Below, in pieces: positions 33,184-44,603 of a stretch of 64,000 nt of DNA (position 1 is its first letter; each line of letters opens with the position of its first letter). The position numbers and the translations under genes are program-made. The DNA is taken from positions 25,963-89,962 of the forward strand of contig JAFJTR010000107.1 in the NCBI GenBank assembly GCA_022559985.1, read 5' to 3'. Origin of the DNA: Parastagonospora avenae f. sp. tritici 18332-5 (taxonomy: Eukaryota; Ascomycota; Dothideomycetes; Pleosporales; Phaeosphaeriaceae). The notes under the pieces are model-generated. The model saw only the letters and a list, made by a program, of their open reading frames with translations, did no database searches and had not been told where the DNA came from.

Positions 33184-34179
33184 ATGGCCGACCCCATAGA
33201 CAGTGCTCTGTAAGCTTCTTCTTCATTTCTGGGCAATGGCAGCCCCGCTAACAGCTCCAGCGACCTCCTGCGGCGACTGAACCCCAAGGACGTCAAGCGC
33301 AATGTCGACAACATCATATCCCTGAACCCCTCACTCGAAGAAGACCTGCTCGAGTCCGTCGACATCCCGCTCACAGTCAAGAAGTGCTCAAAAACAAAGC
33401 GTGACTTCTTGTGCTGCGACTACAACCGCGACGGCGATAGCTGGCGCAGTCCGTGGAGCAATGAGTTCGAGCCGCCAATTGAGGAGGGCGTCACGCCCAG
33501 CGACCGCATAAGGAAGATGGAGGTCAAGGCGAATGAGGCGTTTGATGTGTATAGGGAGCTGTGAGCTTAGTCATTCGGATAGTGTTATGGAAGGTGCTGA
33601 CACGTGCAGGTACTTTGAGGGTGGCATATCGAGCGTCTACCTCTGGGACATGGACGACGGCTTCGCAGGCTGCGTACTGCTCAAGAAGGGTATATACTCT
33701 GTCACATGACCATATCCTGAGACTAACAGAACCAGCTGTCTCGCCCAACTCCTCCAGCTCCGGCAGCTGGGACAGCATCCATGTCTTCGACGCCCAGGAC
33801 CGCGCCCGCACCGCCCACTACAAGCTCACATCCACCGTCATCCTCTCGCTCGGTACCGACAGCGAAGCCCTCGGCGGCCTCGACCTCTCCGGCAACATGG
33901 TGCGCCAGGTAGAAGCTGACATGGCGGTTGAGGACGACACATCGCACGTCGCCAATATTGGCAAGATGGTCGAGGACATGGAGCTGAAGATGCGCAACTT
34001 ACTGCAGGAAGTGTACTTTGGAAAGGCAAAGGACGTCGTTGGAGACTTGAGGAGTGAGAATTGCTGTCAATTACCCGGAAGGGGACCTGTGCTAATAAGT
34101 CCTAGGCATCCCATCGCTCAGCCAGACGAACCGCGACAGGGCGACACAGAGGGAGATGATCAACAGCATGGGCCGGTAA
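33184..34179 (+). CDS. CAP2: F-actin capping protein subunit beta
   Basis: Five exons: 33184-33209, 33261-33560, 33610-33689, 33736-34053 and 34106-34179; introns 46-52 nt; 265 aa, the usual length for CapZ beta. The sequence reads MADPIDSALDLLRRLNPKDV, then CCDYNRDGDSWRSPWSNEFE, YFEGGISSVYLWDMDDGFAG, WDSIHVFDAQDRARTAHYKL and HVANIGKMVEDMELKMRNLL, followed by YFGKAKDVVGDLRSIPSLSQ. All are signature blocks of the capping protein beta family. It pairs with the alpha subunit to cap barbed ends of actin filaments in cortical patches in the cytoplasm. Every junction keeps frame and family sequence, so this gene is a good calibrator of intron structure in the window. The start is chosen for agreement with other fungal CAP2 proteins. 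Confidence 0.97.
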
Positions 34180-34489
34180 CTGGTAGCTCGCGCTTAGACA
34201 TTGGATCACGACTGCATACATGCATGATGAAACAACATGACTTCGGGACTACGCCCAGGAAACACGCCTCTTTGCATTTCGTGATATTGCATCTCACGCG
34301 TATAGTGAATTGGGGTTACATGCTTAAACTAACACCAAACAGGCCAATGAGTCCGACTATACATTACCAACGTTGCTGCAGTCTGTACATCGCGTACACA
34401 CGGGCATTGCCGCATCTGACTCGACTCATTCTCCTCCTTCCAAGTCCACTTCTGGCATCTCCATATCCTTACGAAGACCTCCAAGACCG
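34180..34489. other. Convergent 3' flanks
   Basis: 310 bp between the capping-protein stop and the end of the minus-strand 2EXR-type gene. Nothing else seen. Confidence 0.5.
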
Positions 34490-35204
34490 TCAACAATACA
34501 GCTGATATCTCACCTCCACATCAGCCGGTCCACCACACTGCCGAACGATGCTGCTAATAGCGTCTTCCGGATATCCCTCTCGCTCCACCTCCAAATGACC
34601 ATAGTACATCCACACCACACACTTCAACCCCGCGAGTCTCCCCAGAGGAAGTTGATACTTGTCCACCACCTCAGCATCGCCAAAACTATACCCTTGATGA
34701 TCATGCCTACCAAGCGTCCTATTCGTGCCAACACCAACAATGCGCACCGTATTAATAGCATTACATTGTTCACCCTTCACAACGTCCAGAACCCACATGA
34801 ACGGCTCGTATTCATAGACGCTGAAGTGGTTTGATGAGATGGGGAGGAGTCTGGCTTCCGAGTTAATTTTCCGGCAGCTTAGCAGTGTGTCGGTTGGCGA
34901 AGGGAGCTTTTAGAATGGAGGAGGGAGCTCATCGTTTGCTGTGCGCTCTCGGCAGCGCATCCTCAGATTGTAAGAGACGTTGGAGCGCGCCGGCGTGAGC
35001 TCAAAAGTGCCGAGGGCGTAGGAGTAGATTTTAGTGCGGAGCTCGGCTGGGAGACGGAGGAGAGGCGACTGTTTGGCATTGCGGGTGGCGCTATGGTCGA
35101 GAGGTGAGAGCTTGTTGTATCTGCAAAACATGAACATCAGCTCACATCTTGTCCTGTGCAGTGATAGCCATTCCGTTATCGCTCTCAGTCAGTGGCGCCG
35201 CCAT
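34490..35204 (-). pseudogene. 2EXR-type gene with an in-frame TAA
   Basis: Exon 1 35204-35146 (MAAPLTESDNGMAITAQDK), intron 35145-35091 of 55 nt, exon 2 from 35090. Exon 2 opens ATRNAKQSPLLRLPAELRTK and IYSYALG, a textbook family hallmark. At 34912-34910 the frame hits TAA after DELPPPF, then continues in the same frame as LPSPTDTLLSCRKINSEARL, which is the second conserved block, and on through AINTVRIVGVGTNRTLGRH to a final TGA at 34490. The only splice pair that would remove the stop uses a weak GTCTCT donor and an acceptor with the branch point too close, so nonsense is the simpler reading. CAA to TAA would account for it. Full length would be near 225 aa, normal for the family. Confidence 0.68.
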
Positions 35205-35571
35205 CGTCGCTGCCGATCGCATGGGCGTTGTGACTTGACCAACGTTGAGGAAGGCTCTGGTTTGGCAAAGGAGATCCGAGAGGGGCAGAGAAAGCAAGTA
35301 AGTCGAGGCGGTGATGTGATTGATTAGCGGTGCGCTAAAGTGAGCGCTTGGCTCTCTGACCTGGAGAAGGTGAATGAGACCGGAGCTGCAGAGCATAGGT
35401 ATGAAGGTTGGAGGTTCTCATTGCATGTGAGGAGACTAAATAGTCTATATTAGGTGCAATGAATGCGATATGATTGATTTAGAAAGAGCCATACCCCCAG
35501 ATCTCATCAGTGGTCTGCTTCTTCCGTGGCTTCTCAATGCTTCAGGCATGTTGACTTTCGAGATCCCAAGA
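35205..35571. other. Intergenic
   Basis: Promoter of the preceding minus-strand gene and 3' flank of the next minus-strand gene. No gene called. Confidence 0.45.
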
Positions 35572-36274
35572 TCACGAGAAGCTACTGTGTTTGTTGTTTC
35601 CCTTCCCGACTGTGACCTTCAATTTGACTCCTTCAGGTGCACCAAGCTGCTTCAGCCCTGACCTGACGTGTTTCACCAAGTTTGGAATCGCTTTCATCTG
35701 AGGACGTTTGGAGGATGAGACCGAAATATTCACTTTTCGGAGTCCACCTAGCTTTGCGAACGGGGTGCCTTGGTCGTATGACGTATCCGCAGTGAATGCA
35801 CCTCTGCTAACTGAACTCTAGAAACTGCTCATGCGGTCAAACATGGATGCGAAAACTTCTATGCTCATGGAAATGCGTTCGATGGCGTTCTGCTGGTCGT
35901 TGGTCAAGCAGCCCAAGAACTCGGCAAGGGCATCCGGATCTTGGACTAAGAACAGGCCGCAGCGGAACTGATGCAGTCTCATCTCTGCGTGGACCTGCTG
36001 ACTGACGCGCAGCAGACCTAGGTGCAGTCGGTTATGGCAGCGCTCGTAACGAAGTCCTGCGTATGGAGTCCTTCCATATTGGAACACGTTCGATATTGTG
36101 ATTGTCGGTCCATTAAAACGTATGTCCAGATGTAATTACGCAGTTCCGCTGGCAGGCGCAAGAGCGGGGAGTCGCGCTGGTTACGCCGAAAGCTCCTTTC
36201 GATCAGTAAAACTCGTTCCCCATATGCGCTGTTACTGACATGGCGTCCCGATCGATCTCTCCGCTGCCAGCCAT
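35572..36274 (-). pseudogene. 2EXR-type gene with a frameshift and an in-frame TAG
   Basis: Exon 1 starts at ATG 36274 (MAGSGEIDRDA); a 47-nt intron with GTCAGT donor and TACTGAT branch leads into FRRNQRDSPLLRLPAELRNY and IWTY. At a T run (A run on the plus strand, 36115-36118) the frame shifts: the hallmark is in one frame, while FNGPTITISNVFQYGRTPYA follows in another, as if one T were missing. The second frame carries LGLLRVSQQVHAEMRLHQF, then TAG at 35820-35818, then continues in frame as FAKLGGLRKVNISVSSSKRP and IPNLVKHVRSGLKQLGAPEG to TGA at 35572. Two independent lesions in an otherwise family-typical gene make decay likely. Confidence 0.75.
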
Positions 36275-36731
36275 GGTCGTTATCGATTGGCGTTCCGCCA
36301 TGGTGGAACGTTGGCTCAGCTTGCGTTGGTGAGCTTGTGTGAGGGTGTACCAAGTATGGAGGTCGGCTTGAGCAGCGAAAAAGACTAACAGAGAGTAAGT
36401 AGCACGCTAGTCGGGAGACAGGCGACTAGCGCCAGGCATTGTGAAGGTGGGCCCACAATAAACGTAGATGACTAGCATTAGCGTTTGCTCTCCCATATGC
36501 TCCTCAATATTTGTGACATATATCGTGAGTTGGGTGAGGCGCCCGTGATGAATAGCGCAACAGATGTGAGCTGATTGATCTTTGTCGCAGTCCGGTTTAA
36601 TCGAGAAACTTCGCATGTTTGTATCCCCTGGGAGCCTTGTTTGCCCCGATCCCGAGCACCTGCGACTTACGAGGAGGAGCGTTGAGGCCTTCTAGAATCA
36701 GCCTTGCTTCTTCCTCCCTCGTCTAGACTGC
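36275..36731. other. Intergenic
   Basis: A minus-strand ATG frame at 36407-36616 (69 codons) has no recognisable domain and is not called. Otherwise nothing seen. Confidence 0.4.
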
Positions 36732-37457
36732 CTACTCTTTAGTCCCGCCTAGCACCCTGTTATTCACTGCATCTTTGTGACCAGCACTTTCCAAGATCCC
36801 TGTCGGCTGTGGAATCATCTCCATGATCCCTTCCCTGCCTTCCAATCCATATTCGTTAAGATTAAACTCAACTATATCGATAGCCTGGAAGCTGTATTTC
36901 TTGTACAACCGCCTATCCTGCGCAGAAGCCTGCAGACAGCACGGAATATTCAACCTCTCCGATTTCTCAATACCCCATTGGAGGAGTAGACCACCCGCAC
37001 CTCTGCGCCTGTGCTTTTCCGATATTACGAGCAAGGCTAGCACTGGTAGAGAGATCGTCAGCGAATGCACTATCAATCGCTCCACCGGGCGCGAAGTGAC
37101 TGCGTCCCGTGCTGACTTACGTATGTGAGGGCGACCACCTATCGGACCACCATTACAGCGAGAGAAATACTGATGAGCAACTCCGCGAAGCTTTCCGTAC
37201 TGATCAACGCGCTTCGAATGCTCATTCATCGGCTGCTTCAGCTGTTCCATATCTAGGCGTCCGGCTGGATATATCTCCCATTTAGCATATGCGACAATCT
37301 AGCCTGCATCAACTACCTTCACATGGTGAACATAAGGTTTCTTGATCAAGTCGTTCTGTATTGTCGCCACCTGATCTTCGAGATAGACTGGATATGCTAG
37401 GGGCCGACCAATGACGAGAGATCCGAGGCTGGCAGTACGTATTTCGGCGCATCTCAT
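36732..37457 (-). pseudogene. GNAT-family N-acetyltransferase with an in-frame TAG
   Basis: Exon 1 37457-37121 and exon 2 37042-36732 around a 78-nt intron (GTAAGT, CTGAC branch, ACCAG). The frame encodes MRCAEIRTASLGSLVIGRPL, then HHVKVVDAG, a TAG at 37301-37299, and continues without shift as IVAYAKWEIYPAGRLDMEQL, which is the beta-strand block normally seen near the start of fungal GNAT proteins. After the intron comes LLALLVISEKHRRRGAGGLL, the acetyl-CoA-binding R/Q-x-x-G-x-G/A loop, and CCLQASAQDRRLYKKYSFQA. A 42-nt alternative intron (GTAGTT to GGGAG) would remove the stop but would delete conserved sequence. Without the stop the protein would be about 215 aa. I call it interrupted; a real transcript could overturn that. 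Confidence 0.65.
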
Positions 37458-38230
37458 GGCGTCATCATGGAGGACGGGCTATATCAGTAGCTGTGACATT
37501 TTTTAAAGCTATTGTAGAGATGAAGGTGGGCGTGCTGTGCAAGCGTGGAGGAAGCTGAGAAGCGTGGATGTAGTGGTGGCATTGAAGAGTCATATCGAGG
37601 CTCGTCTGCGTCAATGAGGTACTAGTGTTTGCTATGTGAATTTGGGCGAGCAAACAAAGATTCATTGGTTTTTCAAACATGATAGAAAGCGATGTAAGAG
37701 AGCATATGGTGTTGGCGAATCGAAGAGGGTGTGATGCCGTCACCTAAAGATCTTCCGAGAGAGGTGTTTCCACTTAGCTCCGTAAAGCCATTAGTTCTAC
37801 ATGGAATCACGAATCGTGGTTAGCGTTGTAAGCCGGATGCTACATAGCGGCAACTTTGTCGAGTTGTCGTTCGAGAGCACTCTGTGGTCGAGCGGAGCGG
37901 ACTGCACAGCTGGTCCGAACCGCCGACCTCACCGCTCATGCATTAGCGTCGCCGCAACAGTGGCCAATCACATCCCGTGTAGAAATAGTCACAACATCGA
38001 GCCTGCTGGTGCCCGCCGCCGACTTGATTGACAACATGGCGGGCGTGAGCGGGGACGAAACGGACATAAGCTTGAAATAAGCATTCCAAAGTTTGTAATG
38101 AAGACGAGGACAGAGTTATATAAGGATGTACTGTAGCCTGTAAAATGCTCATCACAAACTGGACAACTACTCATCTCTACATCTACTACACACTACATCT
38201 CGAGCAAATTATCAAATTCTTCGATACACA
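37458..38230. promoter_or_regulatory. Divergent intergenic region with TATA box for the SDR gene
   Basis: TATATAAG at 38117-38124 lies 107 nt upstream of the short-chain dehydrogenase start, a plausible core promoter. The rest shows no gene. Confidence 0.5.
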
Positions 38231-39028
38231 ATGGCTCACCGAGACCGTCTCGAAGGAACCCACGTTCTCATCTTCGGCGGCACCTCAGGCATCGGCTTCG
38301 CTACCGCCAACCTATCGCTCTCCAAAGGCGCTCGCGTGACAATCTCTGGATCAGCGCAACCCAAGGTTGACGACAAGGTCGCATTGCTGCGCTCCTTCTA
38401 CCCCGATATGCTCGCCTCCAATGTCGCCGGCTTCGCATGCGACCTCCTGGACCAAGCCAATATCGAAACGAACCTCAAAAGCGTGTTCGAAAACGCGACC
38501 GAGGGCGGCAGCAAGAAGATCGACCACGTTGTGTTCACTGCCGGTGGCGGCGACGATACGCGAAAGATTGAGGATGTGACGGTTGAATCCACGCTGAAAC
38601 CACTGTTCATACGCCTCGCAGTCCCAGCTATCATCGCCAGACTCATATCCTCGGGCGCTTACGTGCCTGTGAGCGACGGTTCGTCTTTCACCGTGACTGG
38701 TGGTACAAACACATACAAGCCAATGCCAGGATGGACCACCATCGCGGCTACGGGTGCGTCGACAGATGGACTTGTGCGCGGTCTGGCAACTGATTTGGCA
38801 CCGATCAGGATCAATTGCGTCATCCCTGGCGCCATTGAGACTGAGTTGCTGCAGAGTTACCTGGGGAAGATTGGAGAAGAGGGAGCGAATAAGATGAAGG
38901 AGTCTGTGAGTCTGGCGAAGACTTTGGGACAGCCTGAAGATATTGCGGAGGCGTACGCGTATCTGATGCGGGATCGGTTTGCGACGGGCTCGTTTGTTAC
39001 GTCGGATGGTGGAAGACTGCTTGTCTAG
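38231..39028 (+). CDS. Short-chain dehydrogenase/reductase (SDR)
   Basis: Intronless, 265 aa, starting at ATG 38231. The N-terminal Rossmann motif is VLIFGGTSGIGFATANLSLS (TGxxxGIG type), followed by a structural HVVFTAGGGDD at the position of the usual NNAG. The C-terminal part reads LAPIRINCVIPGAIETELLQ and TGSFVTSDGGRLLV, standard SDR elements for loop and C-terminal dinucleotide-site closure. The classical Tyr-xxx-Lys catalytic pair is not in its usual spacing; the corresponding region is YKPMPGWTTIAATGASTDGL, so this belongs with the fungal divergent SDRs that lack the canonical YxxxK. Cofactor and substrate are unknown. It is convergent with the Zn2Cys6 regulator 170 bp away, which might regulate it. 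Confidence 0.88.
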   Translation: MAHRDRLEGTHVLIFGGTSGIGFATANLSLSKGARVTISGSAQPKVDDKVALLRSFYPDMLASNVAGFACDLLDQANIETNLKSVFENATEGGSKKIDHVVFTAGGGDDTRKIEDVTVESTLKPLFIRLAVPAIIARLISSGAYVPVSDGSSFTVTGGTNTYKPMPGWTTIAATGASTDGLVRGLATDLAPIRINCVIPGAIETELLQSYLGKIGEEGANKMKESVSLAKTLGQPEDIAEAYAYLMRDRFATGSFVTSDGGRLLV

Positions 39029-39197
39029 TTTCTATGAGGCGTCGGAAGGGGTCTGAGAACGATCAAGCGCATATTCCCCACTTTGATGCGCGCTAGATCA
39101 ACATGTTATAGTCGTCCGGTGTCCATTTGCTGTCTGCTCGGGATAGACCAGCATCCAGAATATTGCCAAAATTTGGAACGTTCCAGTAGCTTCTCCT

Positions 39198-41081
39198 TCA
39201 AGTAATATCAATGTTTATGCCGTTCTTTACAAGCCTGTCTTTGATGTGGGACCACTTTGAACAATCGGCCAAGAGACCTCGCAAGCCAAGTTCTCTCAGC
39301 TCTTCCAGCTTCTTTCCCCGACTCTTTTCCAAATCATGCTCGAGTGCGTATTTGAACTTCAATCCTAAATACGCAAACGCCTCATTCATTCGATCGAACA
39401 CTAACGCGATGAGATCTATTTCTTCTTTCAGCTTTGCGTCTCCGGTGGTCCGCCATTGTATTACAAGCACCAAGGCCGCAATGTACAGTGACGAGGCGAT
39501 ATGAGGCGTTATGAGCAGCTCGATGGAGACTCGTGAGGTGCCTCTGACAATTTGTGCTGTATGGCGCGCAGCTGCGACTGCTACTAGGTAACGGGATGAA
39601 GCATCGGCCGCAGGGACGTTCTTGGCGCAGCGGTAATTCAGTAGCACCGCAGATGTATCCAATACTACCTGAAGCCACACAACGAAACCTCTGTCCGGAG
39701 CTTGAGCTTCAAGTACTGAGCTAGCTTGGCGAGGAATGCTCAAGCGGAGTTTCACCAGGTGCGAATCTAGTTCTTCGCACTCTTCAACGTATTCAGGCGT
39801 GTTTGGTGATTCGTGTAGGGAGTGTACTAGCTCTGCAACGCGACCGAGGATTACATGGGCGATACAGATGTAGCAGAAAACGTTGATGGGGTCATTTGCC
39901 GAATTCGAGGAGGTTATCAAGCGGCTGAGTTTGCGAGTGAATGGCGTGTTAGCAGACATGTGGTGGTCAGTCAACGGATCCATTGCCTGGAATACCGAAT
40001 CTACGACAGGCATATCTACCTTGAAATGCGTCTCCGGAAGGGCATTTGGCCAGCCAGTGGGCCATGAATGGTATCGGTCCACGATGAATAGTAGCCACAT
40101 GGTCCGTCGTTGTTCTTCTTTTTCTAATGCACTCAGGCCCTTTCCGTCCTTGGCTGGTACATTAGTGTGATTATCAACATCCATGTCTCTTGATGTGTTA
40201 TCCGTAGAGACTGCACTGATTGCGTCCATGCGATTCATGCCGAGCGCAATCGCCTGTCTCCACGCTTTTCCGAGGAGGAGCCAAGCTGACGAAAAGTCAC
40301 CAGCAGTACAGGCGTACTCTATGACCAGAAGTGCGGCTTGAATCGTGGGCAAAGCAGGGTAGGGGTTTCGTTGTGTAAGTTGGTACGAGAACTTTGCCTG
40401 TTCGTACCATTCTTTCTCGCGTTGCCTGACCGTTGTGTCCGGATGGAACCGTGCCGTAACACAGCAGATTGCGAAAAGCAGAAGTGGTGATTGGCTTTGG
40501 ATTGTACCTGATTGAACCTGCTCGGTAAACAGTTTCTGATGGAAACACGGAAATACGTAGTAGAGATGCTCGAAGAAGAGCTCGACGAGGTCGACCAGAA
40601 GATCGTGGGACGGAAGATGTGTCTCTTGTAGGAGACTTTGGTCTTCAGAGCTGACCTCGGAATCAGGATACCATTTTGGCAAGACTGGCGCGGACAGGTC
40701 AAAGTTCAATCCTGGAAATGACATGAAGTCCAATCCGCCCGTTTGGTTGGGGTCAATGCTATCTGTAGCCTCCGGGTTCGACCAAAGTGCTGGTATTCCT
40801 CGAGTTTCTGACACCTTGTAATCCTGTTGGTCGTGTGTGGTAATGCTATACTCGCAGCTGAGACCCCATTTGGCGCAAAGAGCACATACAGGACGCACAG
40901 CCTATTGCATGTCAGCAGCAGCTCCTTTGAACGACACGACGGCGCGCACATCGCATTTCTTTTTCCGCTGTCGACAACTTTTGCATGCTTGCTTCCTTTT
41001 CGTAATCGATGCAGGTATCGTGAGAGTCTGCATGGTGAGGGTGTCTGATGGGATGGAGTCGAAGTAGGTCATCACTCTCAT
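39198..41081 (-). CDS. Zn2Cys6 fungal transcription factor
   Basis: Two exons, 41081-40950 and 40901-39198, intron 48 nt, about 611 aa. The zinc cluster spans the splice junction: CKSCRQRKKKCD from exon 1 and AVRPVCALCAKWGLSC from exon 2, giving C33, C36, C43, C50, C53 and C60 with the spacing C-x2-C-x6-C-x6-C-x2-C-x6-C. The middle domain of fungal-specific regulators starts near residue 140 (LVDLVELFFEHLYYVFPCFH) and includes LLLFAICCVTARFHPD, AALLVIEYACTAGDFSSAWL and EKEEQRRTMWLLFIVDRYHS. An intron between the two halves of a zinc cluster is common in this class. An in-frame ATG at 41072 is an alternative start. Nuclear activator or repressor; targets unknown. Confidence 0.92.
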
Positions 41082-41288
41082 CAATTGTGCAAGCACGCTA
41101 ACGGAGATAGCGCGGTTTTAAGCCTCAGAGCGTCGACGAGTTGGCATGATTCACACAAGCTTGATAGTTTGAGTATATTTCGATGCTATAGAAGTAGTTC
41201 TTGCAAATTAGATCCTCTATATAAGACCACCGTCCATATGCCCAGGTAATCTACCAGCAAGAGCATTACTAAGTCCTGAATCACCGCC

Positions 41289-43432
41289 CTAACGCCTCAC
41301 ATAGGCCTCAGAAACACCCGGATCAGTCGGACCAAGCACTCGAATACTCTGCTTGAGCTTCATATGCTTGGCATCTCTTTGGTGCCTCTTCCAAGAATCA
41401 CGAGCATCTCTTGCTTTATCGAGTATACCCATGTGAAGTTTCCGTCTCTGCGGCTCGTCTTCATTTGCACTGTCTGTCCGATCATCGTCCTGTTGTGAAC
41501 ATGATGATAACTTTGGGAGTGCTCTGGGTACATGTTGAGCCGGCATGGGTGGTGGAATACGTGGGAGTTCTATCTCATGAGCGAGCGGAGATGTTGGTGG
41601 AGACGAAGTGCTTGATCGACTTTGAGGCGACGGCGGGAAGGTAGTAGATGAGCGCAGTCTACCACGGACTGAGATGGCGGGCGCGACTGGAGATTCCGAT
41701 TGTTGACTGTACAATGACGATGGTCGCCTCGGAGCTGGTACTGTATCCAATTCAGAAAATTCCGCATGCGAGCTGTTTTGCGGTATATTCAAGGCAGTGG
41801 AAGGACCTGAAAAGCTGTTGTCTCGCGACTTTGGCATTGGCGTGGGCGGCTGTCGCACGATTGCTAAGCCTCCCGGGAGCAGTAAAAGTGGGCGAGACTG
41901 CTCTATTGGAAATGATTCTGTGGGCAACGCAGTTGCTGAGTTCTTGCCTGCTGGATCGTCGACTGTATTGTTCGATCTTAATCGCTTCACTTGAGGAACA
42001 ATCTTCGACAAGAGTATCTCTTTATTCAGCAAGCGGAAATTTTCTACACCAGAGATTTCGCGACGAGTGGCGTGTGCAGAATCACTAGGGGAACGAGCCT
42101 GCTCTTCTCCGAGACTGGGGCGGTGGTAAAAGTGCGTGCGCTGTTGGAAGGGAACCCAAGCAGCCATCTTCTGATGTCTTCTCCTCACGCCTTGAGAACT
42201 TGGTGTGACGTCCGCGTTTATGTTCGATCGAGAGCTCCCAGGCGAATTACCATTTGGATCTTTCTTCCATGACAGCGGTCGTGGCATGAGCTCAGCACCT
42301 TTCGAAGGCACTCTCGACGACTTCATGAGGAAGTGACTTGTGATCGTTTTCTTTTCGGTACTCTCAGTCTGGGCTAAAGAGTCGTGGAGGTGAGCTTCGT
42401 GATACTGATCTGCTAGAACATGGTGATAATCCTGAGACACTGAGAGTTGTTGTGATCTTTCGCTCGAATCCTCTGACTCTGGCCCTTCTTCAAGCTTTAG
42501 AGCTCCTTGGCTAAGTGGTTGAAGTTTCCTGCCACGCATCGAAAGAACAGCCTCGTTTCCATGACCGGCCTCGAAAGATCTTGTTGGGGCAGCAGACGGT
42601 TGGAGACCTGCTGGTTTCCCCGCAGGAGAGATCCTGAGCTGCGCGAACGCCTTTTTCTTCATCATTGAGTTAGAGGAACGAAGCATGACGTCTGGTAGCG
42701 GTGGAGGTGAGAAAGTCTCCATATTACTACTGGAGGACGCGACTGGTTGAGTTACTGCTGAATCGAGGGACGGTATTCTGATATTAGGGTTGGTCAGTAG
42801 ATCTAGGAGACAGTAGTCGTTTGCGGGAACGGCTGTATGTGCGGATCCGGAGTATGGAGAGCGGTGGGGCGAGGATGGTCGGTCGTGATTGTGTTCGTCT
42901 ATAGGCGCAAGATAAGAGTGTCGAGTAGGACTTGAATTGAATTGCCACACAATTGAGTCTTGATCATCTCCGATGCCAGGAGATGGTTCCGGAATTATCA
43001 GTTGGTAATTACGAGGGGCGGAGAACGATGAGGTCTGAGGATCCTGTTTTGGCGAACTTGGGTCGTCCCAGTCAGTGGGAGCCTTCCAGCTGGTTTTTCG
43101 ATGTATAGATTTTGTTGGAACTTTAGGTACTGGCGTCCTTTGCGCTACCCGTGGGCATGGTATTGCTGGCAACGGCTTATCATCCGGAGGAGGTTGTGTT
43201 TGATGTGGAGGCGTAGTACGCATGAACGACTCGAATGATCGGACCGGCCGCTCCATGCCTCTAAGGGAAGACTGCCATATACCGTGTTGGCTGTGCTGCT
43301 TTCTTGAAGAGAGTGTTTGTTCTCGTCGTCCGTACATTCCCTCAGGTGTTGCTAAAAGCGAGGCAAGGAGGAGCCACAATTATCGAGAAGACGTTCTAGA
43401 AAATTACCCGACAAAGGGACAAGAGCGTACAT
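41289..43432 (-). CDS. Large intrinsically disordered protein
   Basis: Exon 1 43432-43408 (MYALVPLS plus one base), intron 43407-43352 with TTTTAG acceptor, exon 2 43351-41289; about 695 aa. Almost the entire protein is Ser/Pro/Arg/Gln rich and predicted disordered, with poly-Pro stretches such as SPPPLPDVM and PRIPPPMPAQHVP that could bind SH3 or WW domains. The only ordered-looking block is at the C-terminus: KLHMGILDKARDARDSWKRH and AKHMKLKQSIRVLGPTDPGV, a short basic amphipathic helix that may be the conserved part. No signal peptide or membrane segment. I do not recognise a named family; a cytoskeletal, polarity or signalling scaffold is a guess from composition only. Confidence 0.72.
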
Positions 43433-44603
43433 CTGTGCACGTGAGGAGTGATGCAAGCAGTAGCTATCATAGAGACATGAGTATCGAACAAAGAGGGACA
43501 TGATGACGTCGTTTCAAAGGGCGACAGCGAGGCGAGTTTGGTGAGACAACTTCTTGCCTCCCAATGTTCAGGAGGACTCAACAGATCACAGATCTCGAAA
43601 GGAATCGTGGCTGGAACTACGTTATGCCTGACATGCACCTCCCTCAAAGTACGAGAGATGCGCAAAGCGTCACTGTGCCATTTTGGTGGCCTGGCGTACG
43701 GCGCAAGAGGGTAAAACACGCGCAGAACATACAGACACAGGTGAGATGCAGAAGGAAATCAGTATGCATTGAGGATGTGCTCTTGTCGCGGTTGAAGTTG
43801 CGAGCATGCTGATGATATTGATGAAAGCGTCGAGGATGTTGTACAGCATTTTGATGGGGTTGGTCAGAAATTCGCAGGGCAGGCACGCTTGAGTCACCCC
43901 TCGAACGTGGACTTGCATCGCGGAACGCACAGCTCTTCTTCCCTCGCAACACCAAAAATCTGACTGACTTCTATCCGCATCGCACACACACCTAAACTAA
44001 TCATGAAATGCTACTCGGAGAGACCCAGATGCCCATCGCAACGGTCGCACGGTGTTTTTACCTGAGTCGGAGGAACATCTCCCCGTCACTCAACAACAAC
44101 GGATCACAACTCCGGAGTAGAAACAGCGGGCGCGCCGTCAAAAAGTCCTACCGATCCGTCTGGACCCAAATCTCACGAGAGATCAATCTTTCCGACTATG
44201 CGCATCTCTCATTGGCCTCTATAAAGCCAATTTGTACATTTCGGGCGCTCCATGGCTGCCTAAATGCCATCTAGTCTCGATGAGCGTCGCATCCGCGCAA
44301 ACCTTCCTTGTGAGACAACAGATTCGCAGACCGCTGTGGGGACACTAGCCGTCCGACATGTCCGGCAAAGCAATGTTCATCCGATCATATAGCGCCATGT
44401 AATCAAGTCCGTGTCTGCAATGTGGCTTGCAAATGTCATGATTCAGTACCGACCATGAGTATATGTAAAGCTGGCCATCTGCCACCATGGATTACAGCAA
44501 TAAGTATATGGAAACAGCCTCGAATACCTCTGGTAAACCACTGGTTTCCTGACGACATCTTGAACACCTACAGGATATCTTATTAGCAGTCCATCCCAAG
44601 GCC
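43433..44603. other. Intergenic
   Basis: 1.2 kb between divergent genes. Overlapping short frames on both strands, Arg/Ser rich, without domains. It contains the promoters of the disordered-protein gene and the MFS transporter. Confidence 0.5.

Noticed and set aside
41648..42088. 146-codon plus-strand frame inside the disordered-protein gene
   Set aside because: Shadow of the Ser/Pro-rich coding sequence.
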